Source of the DNA: Alligator mississippiensis
Taxonomy: Eukaryota > Chordata > Crocodylia > Alligatoridae
Direction: 5' to 3'
DNA length: 64,000 nt
Assembly: GCF_030867095.1 (NCBI RefSeq)
Contig: NC_081828.1
Location: forward strand, 218,271,978-218,335,977
Both the position numbers and the translations under genes were made by a program. Positions 11,376-21,000 of this stretch are shown here, piece after piece (position 1 is the stretch's first letter; each line of letters opens with the position of its first letter). A model generated the notes under the pieces. The model made no database searches, was not told the DNA's origin, and saw nothing but the letters and a program-made list of their open reading frames with translations.

Positions 11376-14300
11376 TCAGTCCTGGACGGTTGCGGCCTCA
11401 CCTCGCAGGGTCCCGGGGCAGACCGCGTGCACCGCGTCCTCCAGCTGGTAGAAGGCGTGCAGCAGGCCGGGGGCCGTGGCGTGGCACTCCAAGTACCGCC
11501 GCAGCTTGCCCAGGCTCTCCATCGCCTCCGCCTTGGAGGGGCAGGGCGGCGCGGGGGGGTCATCCTCTTCATCCTCCTCCTCGTCCACTGGACCGGCCAT
11601 CGCTCTGCCCAGCAGGACCCCTTCGGTAACACCCACCCCGTCCGGCCCCGAGTTCAGCGGCGTGAGTCGCTCCAGCCCGACCGGCCGCAGCGCCTGCACC
11701 GTGCCGAGCGCGGGAGCCTGGAGGGCACGGTCCAAGCTGAAGCCGGCAGCTCGAAAGCTGCTCTGGATGACTGCACAGGGCAGCTCCCTCCAGGCCTGGG
11801 CCAGCACGTGGAGAGCGTCCGAGATCGTCGGGAGCGTGGCGAGCTCCTCGTGCCGTGTCAGCATCCTCCTCCTATAGAGGCCCTTCAAATACCGCACGAC
11901 TCCCCGGTCCAGCGGCCGGGCTGGGGGCAGGGGAAGCACCCGCACGTGGGACAGCGCCGGGGCGGACTTGGCGCTGGAGGGGCCGAGCAGCAGCGCCACG
12001 TGCCTCCTTTGCTGCCGCGCGGCCGCGTCAAACCCCTGCAGCCACTCCACGAAGAGCGGGGCTGTCAGCCGCGCCTGCTGGCTGGCCCGATACATCCAGG
12101 GCATGTGCGCCAGCCGGACCCCTTCGAAGCAGCGCGGGGCCGGGTGCCGGCCCACGGCCAGGACGTCTGTCTTGTCAGAGCCGTCGGCGTTGGCGCAGAG
12201 CAGGAGGCTCAGGCGTCCTCGGGCTCCTGGCCCCCTTCCCCATGGAGCTGCCCCCGCCGGGAGGGCCCTGATGAGGATGCTGGTCTCCGTGCAGCTGTAT
12301 ATGTCCGCGGCGGCGTAGCTGCGCAGGAGGTGAGGCAGCACCGCGCTGGCCCAGCCCGCGGCCAGGGGCGGCTCAGCCTCCTTCTGCGGCCCTGCGGGGT
12401 CCCAGCCCGGCTTTCGCAGCGCTTCTGCAGGCTCCGGCTGGGGGGCAGGGGGGTGGGCAGCTCGCATGCCCTCGGCCCATTGCAGCAGGGCGGCCTCAGA
12501 GGCTGCGCCTGGCCCCCCTCGCTTGCGCTTGCGCCCGGGGTTGGCATCCTGGTGCCAGGCGCTGAGGATGCGCTCCCTGTTCTTGAGGATGCGACAGATC
12601 TGGGGCTGGGACACGCCGAAGCGCCGGGCCAGCTCGCTCTGCGACACCCGGGGTCCGTCCAGCATGGCCAGCACCCGCACCTTCTCTGGGAGCGACAGCT
12701 CCTTGCGCTCCTTCCTCGGCAGGACGCCCTCGCGGCTCCCGCCTGCCACGGCTCGGCCTGCACTGCCCCTGGGGCTGCCGACGTAGGAGTGCGTGCCCAT
12801 GCGGCCCAGCTGGGCCCGGGTCCTGTGGGCTGTGCCGTGGCTGAGCTCGTCCGCATTGTGCCGCCCCGCTGCCCCTGGGGGTGTCTGGTCGCGCTCAGGG
12901 GTGCCCCCGGCACTGCTGTGTGGCTCCATCTCTGGACATGGGGACGCCTCCTCCTCTCGGGCACTGCTAAGGGGCAGCACAGCAGGCTCCTGCCTCTCCG
13001 AAGCGGCTTTGCGATCTCCGTCTCTCCCCGCGTCCCTCCTGGGCCAGGCACCTGCTAGGAGGGAAGGGACGCCCGGGGGTTACCTTGTGTGCGACACAGA
13101 GCAACATCCCAGGCCCAGCCTGTTCCTGCTAAGTTGCACCAGGGGTTAATCTGGTCCATGGCGGTGTCTGAATCCTGGCTGGGCAGGGAGGGCATGAGCA
13201 AGGTACGCAGAGGCCAAGAGATGGCATTTAGGTGTCAAATCTCAGGCCCCCTAGTTTGAAAATGCTGGGCTGAGTGACATGACTGGGGTTGTACATGCAT
13301 GCAGTGTCAGAGCTTCCCCTCATCTCCGCACTGATCCTGACAATGGGCGTTCTCCGCTGCTCTTGCATTTAGCCTGCGTCCAGTGCATGCTGCTGTGGGC
13401 AGGGGGGAGCCTCTCACCGACCACTTCCCCAGGGACACAGCCCCGCATAAAACAACAAGCTCTTACCCGGCAAAGACAGGCGCTGGCAGTTCTCCTTCAT
13501 CGCGTCCTGACGCAGCTCCTTCCCCGCGTCGTCCCGAATGGGCCGCTGCTCCTGGGAGAAAAGGGCGGCGATGCCCTCGCACGTCGCCGTGACCTGAAAC
13601 ATCGCGTGCTCAGTGCAATTTGTAGCCGTTGCTTCCTGCACCCACCGGCCCTGTGGCTGGTCCGGAGAGGGGATGCCTGGCTGCAGTTCAAGCCACCTGG
13701 TTTCTAGTCCCTGATGGGTCTTTATAAACCTCAGGGTTTTACCCCCCGTCCCACTCATGTAAAACGGGGACAATGAACCTGAACTTGGCGGCAAAGCTCT
13801 CCTAGGTCCACGACAAACCAGCTAGGCCAGCCCTTCTCAAGGGTGCCACGCGGTATGAGCACGGGTAGGTGTGCACGCACGGCATGCACGATAAACCTAG
13901 AGATTTCAACTAGTGTTGGTCTAAGGACATAGGCAGACAAGGGTCTTTGGGTCTCTTTTGTTGGACCAACTAGGAATTCAGTGTTAAAAACACTCTGCCC
14001 CTGGGGCGGCCCGTCTGAGCTCTCTGCAACGTAAACATGCTCCAGCATTTTTCTGTAGTCAAAAAAAGAGCTGGCGTTTTCTGAGGGGTGTAACAAGGGA
14101 TGCCTCCAGTCTAAAGAGGTGGAAAACCACTGAGCTAGGCATGAGATTGGCATCCGGGTGGGCAGATCCCTCGGGCAATGAAAGGACTCAAGGGTGCACG
14201 TGACAGCCCGGTCAGACGGCAATGGTTTTTAACCCCACGAAGGGCCTGTCCGGCTGTGCTGAGTCAGGAGCTCGGGCAATGCAGGCAGTACTCGTGCTGA

Positions 14301-14810
14301 CCGCTGAAGCAGGGTCTGACCCGGTCAGCGGTGTTAATACCTATGATCTCAGCACATTCCCCACCCCCTGACGCTCGGGCAGGACCTCGGGGCCTGTCGC
14401 CCGTGGACCCGGCCATCAAAGCCTCTGTCAATCCCAAACTGGCTCTGCGATCCGGGCCGAGCCGACCGACGTGTGTGACCCCGAGGAGGGGAGCGGGCTG
14501 GTGCTGCAGGTGCCTGGGCCCAGCCAGCGCCCACAGAGCGGATGCGCTGCAGCTGGGGGAGTTTCGGGGTGACGGAGGAGGGAGACGCGACATGCGCGGG
14601 TGCCCCCCACCCACACACACCCGTGCAGGCGCCTACCTTTGTCCGCACCCACGGGGCTGAGCTGGGGATTAGCTGCCCCAGGGGCCGAGGCTGCTGCAGA
14701 GCCGGGGCAGGGCCGTGGGGACCATGCATGGAGCCTGGGGCTGCCTGGAGCGATGGAGCCACACCCCCAGTGCATCCCAGCCACAATGGTCCAGGCACTG
14801 CCCAGCACAT
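11376..14810 (-). CDS. KRAB-Tigger transposase fusion gene, TIGD3-like
   Basis: Predicted exons: 14810-14637 (174 bp, ATG to phase 0), 13593-13467 (127 bp KRAB-A, phase 0 to 1) and 13051-11376 (phase 1 to stop), giving 658 residues. Residues 1-58 are unmatched. The KRAB-A box (59-101) is degenerate: CEG replaces the DV core, EQR replaces EEW, and MKEN remains. Residues about 214-264 form the pogo/CENP-B helix-turn-helix (LARRFGVSQPQICRILKN), followed by a basic RKRKR. The second CENP-B-type HTH is shortened. Residues about 344-534 resemble the TIGD3 DDE region (LLLCANADGSDKTDVL, AVIQSSFRAAG), and the last block matches the TIGD3 C-terminus (LGKLRRYLECHATAPGLL). The DDE acidic residues appear lost (SCTETS, LLLGPS), so it should bind DNA but not transpose. 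An acidic run lies near 591-598. Expected nuclear regulator; a chance KRAB exon is the main alternative. Confidence 0.8.
13828..14132. mobile_element. Non-autonomous hAT element in intron 1 of the KRAB-TIGD gene
   Basis: The element starts CAGCCCTTCTCAAGGG and ends GGTGGAAAACCACTG, degenerate inverted ends of the CAGTGGTTCTCAACC type. It is flanked by a perfect 8-bp target duplication, AGCTAGGC, at 13820-13827 and 14133-14140. Its 305 bp have no coding capacity. A truncated relative lies at about 36665-36780. Confidence 0.8.
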
Positions 14811-14900
14811 AGCCCCGCCCCCGGCATGCTCCGATTGGCCCCTTGGCTACCTGCTGCGCCGGGATTGGGTGGGTGGCCCACCAATAGGCAGCATCCCTGC
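14811..14900 (-). promoter_or_regulatory. CCAAT-containing promoter of the KRAB-TIGD gene
   Basis: Read on the minus strand there are CCAAT boxes at 14838-14834 and 14868-14864, and a third in the opposite orientation at 14881-14885. They lie just upstream of the ATG at 14810 in GC-rich sequence. No TATA box was found. The symmetrical boxes could also drive a divergent transcript, but no plus-strand gene was recognised. Confidence 0.5.
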
Positions 14901-16059
14901 TCTTGGGAGCAAGGGGGGGTGCCAGGTTGGAGGTGAGGAGGGAGCTGCCCTGCACTGTGCCATCAGTAGGGTCCAGAGTGAACAGCCCTAACATGGGCAG
15001 GAGCGGCTCACGCCTCTCGGGGTCGATTGTTGGGTAGGCGGCTGGTCTTAGCCTTCCCTGGTGCCGTGCTCAGCTTGTCCCTCACTAGTCGTAACGAGGT
15101 TAGTCTAGTCCAACCCCCGGCCTGAGGCAGGATCAGCCCTGTCCAAAGCAACCCGCACACGCTGGACCTGCCTCGGGGGGAGTTAGGGAGTCATTGAACC
15201 CCTCTGAGCAAGACCAGCAGAGCAATCCCCCCGGCACAGGGGGATACATTTCCCTTCCTATAAAGCACTTGGCACCTGGAAGCTCCTTCCAAAGATGTGG
15301 TGACCAAGCCCTGTGATGCCTGGGGGGCTGGCAATGTTCACTCCAGGTTTTCCTCCGGGAGCTGAGCCTGCCCATATAGAAGCAAAGCAGCTGACCAGTG
15401 CTGTGTGGGGATGCACACTTTAAAATGGGACCTGAAAGCAGGATTTCTAACAGGGCTGGGCCCCGGCTCCAGTGCACGGAGGGCTTCCCGGCTTGGAGAG
15501 GCTTGCCTTCCGCAGCTGGACTGGTGCTGAGCGCGTGCCAGGGAGCTAACACCCCATTGCCCCAGCACAGCAGTCACCCCCACGACCCAGAACCAGGTGG
15601 CTCCGCATCGAAGGCCTGGGTTTGCTGCCTCCAGCTTGTGAGGCCCAGCTGGCTGCAGCTGCTGGGTAGTTTCATTGTAAATCCCCATCCCCTCCTTCAA
15701 CCATTTCCAGTTTGCTGTCACAGCAAATGCCTGCAGAGACCAGCCAGGACCCTGGAGACCTACAAGCACCAGCCAGCGCAGGCACCGGACATGGGTCCCT
15801 CGAGCCCCCAGCAGCAGATGCTCTAGAGGGAACTGGCTGCACCCTCCCTAGTGCCACCAGCTGCAGGTTTCCCACCTCCATGGCTTTGTCCATATCTCCC
15901 TGCAGCAACCAATGCATTGCCCAGACACGCGGGCAACCGTCACTGCCACGTCCCCAGAGCCTTGTCTACACTACTGCTCCCATCAGGCAGCCGAGGAGCC
16001 TGCTAGCGAGTGGGATTCTCCTCCCAGCTCTCCCAGCACAGAGCAATCTCCTGGGCCCG

Positions 16060-16330
16060 GAAAAGAGGGTCTGCTGGAAGGAGAAGCAGAAGAAGAGAGG
16101 CCGCGTCATCGTTGTGGGCGACTCCTTGCTGAGAGGAACAGAGGGACCCATCTGTCGTCCACATCCCACGGTGTGAGAGGTCTGCTGCCTGTCCGGAGCC
16201 AGGAGCAGGGACGTCGCGGCAAGAATCCCTGACCCCATCCGGCCCTCTGACACCGATCCCTTGGTCCTCATCCACGTGGGAACAAATGAGGGAGTAGTCC
16301 AGACCGTCTCATGAGTGACTACAGGGCTTG
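16060..16330 (+). mobile_element. CR1 LINE fragment carrying the ORF1 esterase region
   Basis: Translation gives RGRVIVVGDSLLRGTEGPIC followed, after frame breaks, by a LVLIHVGTNEG-type block. These are the GDSL/SGNH esterase motifs of CR1 ORF1. It is the only piece of CR1 ORF1 seen in the window; all other copies are 3' fragments. Old and broken. Confidence 0.7.
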
Positions 16331-16939
16331 GAAAGCAGCCCCTGCCCTGGGGGCACAGACCGGAGCCCTCTGCTCCAGCTGGCAGACCTCATTCAGCTCC
16401 CACCACGTCTGGGCTGATGCAGCCAACGTTTCCAGGTGGGCAATGACCCTTGCCAGCTCACAGGGGCACTCTCTCGCCTGCCAGCCCCCTCCAGACCACG
16501 GCCACGGCCACAGCCACGAGCCCCTCCTGTGCTTCCTTCCTCATGGCTTACAGATGGGAAACCCTGAGGCCCACTAGCTAGGTAGGAAACGAGGGGTAGG
16601 TAGGACCCCCCCCAGTTCCCAGCCCCTGCATGACCTCCACCTGCTCTGCCCCTACTGAAGCTGTAGGGGGCAGCACTTTGCACCCACAATGCATTGCTAC
16701 AAACCCAAGCGGGGACCCCGTCGCATGCTGCAGCAGGGCCAATGCTACCAGGGGCTTTGCAGCACCTTGCAGCAAAGTGCAACTTGCTGCCTCTTGGGAG
16801 AGGTGGATGCACGTGCACACATATGCACTCACGCGTGTAGGCACACGTGCAGACCCAGGACTGAGCCTTCCACGGCTTGGGCTTCGAGAATAACCGCATG
16901 CCTGGCATACCCCCCCTGTCCTGCCTCTCCTCTAAAGGC

Positions 16940-17340
16940 TGGGGATGGGGCTGGGCTGGGCCAATGCTCCTGCTGGGACGAACCCCGCAGGGTCCTGGCT
17001 GGAGGGTCTTGCCCGTGCTCCAGCTGATTGATGCTGCACTGGGGGCAGAAAGGGACTGGGGGGTTTTGCCTTCCTCTGCGGTGGGGGCATAGCCTTGGCC
17101 TGGGGTTTCTTGAGTGTATATTAACCTTTGACAGCAGCAGGACACTGGTGACCGCTGTCCTCCTGCTTTCCCTGGGGCAGGTTCAGGTGTGATGTCTGGT
17201 GCTGTGGCAGGGGCAACAGCTTTACTCAGAGGTTTGACAACACACTTGTCTGGGCTGGTTTGGACGGGGCTGATCCTGCCGCAGGCCAAGGGCTGCACTA
17301 GATGTGACCTCTGGAGCTCCCTTCCCGCCCCACGACCAGA
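16940..17340 (+). repeat. Dispersed repeat related to 34440-34915, CR1 3'-end type
   Basis: Both copies share GGGTCTTGCCC, CTGGGGGCAG, a GGGGCATAGCC block, CTCCCTGCTTTCCCTG-like sequence, and a terminal TCTGG(G/C)(A/T)TGGTTTGGACGGGGCTGA followed by AGATGTGACCTC. The 3' half has the usual layout of a CR1 3' end, so this is probably a divergent CR1 subfamily. Confidence 0.5.
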
Positions 17341-17806
17341 TGATCCCTTGCTCCAAGCTGCTGTAGGAAGCAGCAGGGCTAACTGCTCGAGCCAAGCTAG
17401 ACCGGGACAGCCAACATGCCGCTCCCAACCAGCGCTGGAGCCGGGAGCTCTAGGCTTGCCTTCATTCATTAAGCTCGTTGCTGTGTTTGCTGTCCCCATC
17501 CTCAAGTTGCGTGTGTCCAGTGTTCAGGAAAGGCTCCGGTGCTACCCTACCCCTGGGGACTGTGGGGAAACATAGGCAAGGGATGGGGGGGAAGGGGTGG
17601 AGCACCTCTAAGCAAGAAGGGGAAGGGAGGGAGGATGTTTACCAGCTTTAGGGACAACTCCCCAGAGGCTCCTGTAGTGCCGTGCAATCCAGGAGGTGCG
17701 TCCACACCGCAGCACCCTCTCTGGGTCTGCCCCTGCCTGCACCCACAGCAGAAGAAAGCCTTGCTGAAACCCATGCCGGATAACACGTGGAGACCTCCCC
17801 CACGTC

Positions 17807-17812
17807 TTTATT
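17807..17812 (-). promoter_or_regulatory. AATAAA polyadenylation signal of the 18-24 kb gene
   Basis: The complement of CTTTATTTG gives CAAATAAAG. It lies about 240 bases downstream of the minus-strand stop at 18054. Confidence 0.65.
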
Positions 17813-18053
17813 TGTGCTAGGAAGTGGTGGCATCAACAGCCTTCTTCCGCAGGGGTTCTTTGCAAATCCCACTGTGCTCCTGACCACTGGCTCCAACAGC
17901 CAGGAAGCGGGTGTTTCCTGGCCACGTCCTGTCCCTGGGCAACCACTCCTGCAGTAGACAGTCGCTTGCGTCCCATCAGCCTCACAGCCCAGTCCTGGCT
18001 GGGCAACACTGTCCCCTGGCACATCAAAGCTCGCGGCACCCCCAGCGCTGCCG

Positions 18054-21000
18054 CTACCCCATACTCTCCATTTTCACATAGGCGAACTGGCTGTTGAGCT
18101 CAGCTCCAGGTGGGTCGTGTGGGCCAAGGCGTGGGGCTGCGGGGGCACAGCCAGCCCTGCCCCCAGGCATCTCGGAGGCATGCGTGCGCGGATGCCGGAG
18201 AAGTGGCTCACGGTGGGCGAGGCCGCGGGTGGCAGCGACGGTGGTGGCACCGCTGCGCTCGTGGGGTCGCTCGGCCGCGTGGGCCATCTGATGGCGGACA
18301 AACCAGGAGTGGCAGCCGAAGCTCTTGCCGCAGGCCGGGCAGCGGTAGAGCCGGCCCTGGGAATGGCCCCGCAGGTGCTTGAGGAATGGCGGCTTCTGGG
18401 CAAAGCTCTTGCCGCACTGGGCGCACTTGAAGGCACGCTCGCCGGCGTGCGTGTTCTGGTGCACGGTGAGGCTGGCCAGGCGTGTGAAGCTCTTCTCGCA
18501 CTGCGCACACTTGTAGGGCTTCTCGCCCGTGTGGCCGCGCCGATGCTCCACCAGCGTAGAGAGGCGGCGGAAGCGCTTCCCGCACTCCAGGCAGGCGTAG
18601 GGGCGCTCGCCCGTGTGCGTGCGCTGGTGCTCCAGCAGCGTCGACAGCCGCCCAAAGCCCTTGGCACACACGCCGCACCGGTGTGGCTTCTCCCCAGCGT
18701 GGCTGCGCCGGTGGGGGCCTGTGGGGGCTGCCGGCGGACCTGTGCTTGCGTAGGCGCGCTCCCCGCAGCTCTCCCCGCAGCGCCCGCAGGCGTGGGCTGG
18801 CCCCCCTTCCCTCCTGCTGCCGCTGGCTTTCCCCCACTCTGGGGGACCCAGGCCCGAGGCACCGGAGTCTCTCTCAGGTTGGGGAGGTGTGGGCAGTGCT
18901 GGGGGGTCTGTGCCGTACAGAGTCGGGACAGGTGGGCCCTGGTACACGCTCTCTTCTGGCCGCTGCACCAGGGTCCAGCGTGGCTCTGGACCGTCCACCT
19001 TCTCCCTCTCCCTGCTGGGAAGCCAGCCGGCGGCTGCAAGAGAGGGCAGCCCATGTAAGAAGGCAGAAACTGACCCCCCTGGGCAAGCAGTTGCTTCCCC
19101 TAGGTTGACCTGTCCTGCCCCTTGGTCCCTGTGACCCCCACCCCCAGGCACAGACTCAGCACAGCCTCACCTGCGCCTGTCACCCACCTGCTAGGGGCTC
19201 TGGAGGGCCTTTCCCTTCCTCCCTGCCCTGCTGCTCTTCTGCCACAGGCTCTTCCTCCTGCTTGACCTGGGAGATTTCCAGGGTCGAACGTGGAGACTCT
19301 GTTCATTGGAGCGAGAACTCGGTTAGGATTTCATGTTAAATAGATGGCGGTGGCTCCTGCTGAGCCAGCCGCGCTAGAGCTGCCACGGACCCACGAGCTC
19401 ACAGATGGCGTGTGAACAGTCACAGCATGCAGAGAGCAGGGGCAGGAGCCAGAAGCGCATGGAGCAGGACCTGAGCAGCCCTACGGCACATCAAAGGCAC
19501 GCCGAGGATACAGTTGTCGGAGCGGAGCAGCCTCTCACCTGCATTAGGGTCTGCAGAGGTTTCCCGCCCCTCCGAGCCTGGCAGGTCCCGGGGGCACGGC
19601 TCTTCTCCTCGCTCAATGCGGGACAGGATGTCAGGCTTGGAAATGGCATAGTCTGTTGATGGAAGAGGGGAGAACAGGACACAGTGTAATTAATGCTAAA
19701 TGGACACAGTGTAATTAATGTACACAGCTTGCAGCAAAGGGGCACTTTCCCCGACTGCTTCATGCTATTAGTCATTCGGTAAGTGAGACCCACCTAGTGC
19801 TTCATGGCAGAGAGTGTCAACACCCAGGCAAATAAGCAAATCAGGGCACCCTGAAAGGCAGGAGCATCCTGTCTCCCCCTCCCCATTCTCCAGCAAAAGG
19901 AAGGGAGGGGAGAGATGGGAAAGGGAACTGGCCCAGGGTCACACAACATGGGAAGGACAGCCTGGAAGAAAACCCAAACCTTGAGGTCCAGGCCCATAAA
20001 GCCAAAATGCCCATAGTCCCTACCTAGAGAGTCAGAGAAAATGAGGGTTTTAAGAGACCTCAGGAGGTCACATCTAGTGCAACCCCCTGCTCCAAGCAGG
20101 ACCAACCCCACCTACATCATCCCAGCCAAGGCTTTGTCTAGCCGGGTCTTCAAAACCTCCAAGGATGGAGAATCCACCATGTCTCTGGGTAACCCGTTCC
20201 AGTGCTTCACCACCCTCCTCGTGAGAAAGTTCGTCCTAATATCTAACCTAAACTTCCCTTGCTGCAGCGTGAGCCCATTGCTCCTTGTCCTGCCATCTGC
20301 CCCCACTGAGACCAGCCCAGCTCCATCCTCTTTGCAGCCCCCCTGCAGGAAGGTGAAGGCTGCTATTCAATCCCCCTTGGTCTTCTCTTCTGCAGACTAA
20401 AGCAGCCCAGTTTCCTCAGCCACTCCTCACAAGACATCTCCCCCAGCCCCACAACCATTTTTCATTGCCCTCCACAGGACTCTCTCCAACTTGTCCACCT
20501 CCTTTCTGTAGCAGGGGGCCCACAGCTGGACACAGGACTCCAGATGTGGCCTCCCCAGTGCTGAACAGAGGGGAAGAATCACTGCTGGCAATGCTCCTTC
20601 TAATGCAGCCCACTCTGCCATTAGACCCTACCTAGTAGGATCAAATATTCCTGGCACCACTCCCGAGATGTACCCTTTGGGCGTGCCTGCAGCAGGCCTG
20701 CTCACACCATGGGTGCAAGGAATCAGCACTGAATGCAGGCCCCACTCCCACGGGCAAACAGCCCAGGTCAGCAGGGCGGCAGACTCAGACCCAGGCCACA
20801 CCCAAGGCTGAGCCCTTGTGCACAGAGCACCCACGAGTGTGAATATGCCTGCTGGGGACAAGCCTTCATTACAGCAGTGTGATGAAGCACATCGCCTCCC
20901 AGCCCTGGAGGAACTGAACTTGGCCACGCTCACTCGGTGCTTCTGAGGCCACTGACATAAGCAGAAGCACATCCTCACCCAGTGAGATCAAGTACTCATA

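Larger units (their letters stand above)
14901..17806. other. Intergenic spacer with CR1 fragments
   Basis: No host gene was recognised. It contains a CR1 3' piece on the minus strand (about 15080-15175, AGTCTAGTCCAACCCCC), a CR1 ORF1 piece (separate entry) and a repeat at about 16940-17340 shared with 34440-34915 (separate entry). The remainder is GC-rich and has only short uninformative frames. Confidence 0.45.

Noticed and set aside
11271-13058. 595-codon plus-strand frame
   Set aside because: It lies entirely opposite the KRAB-TIGD frame, is GC-driven, and shows no family motif.
18117-19058. 313-codon plus-strand frame
   Set aside because: Antisense to the finger exon of gene A; finger periodicity produces the open frame.
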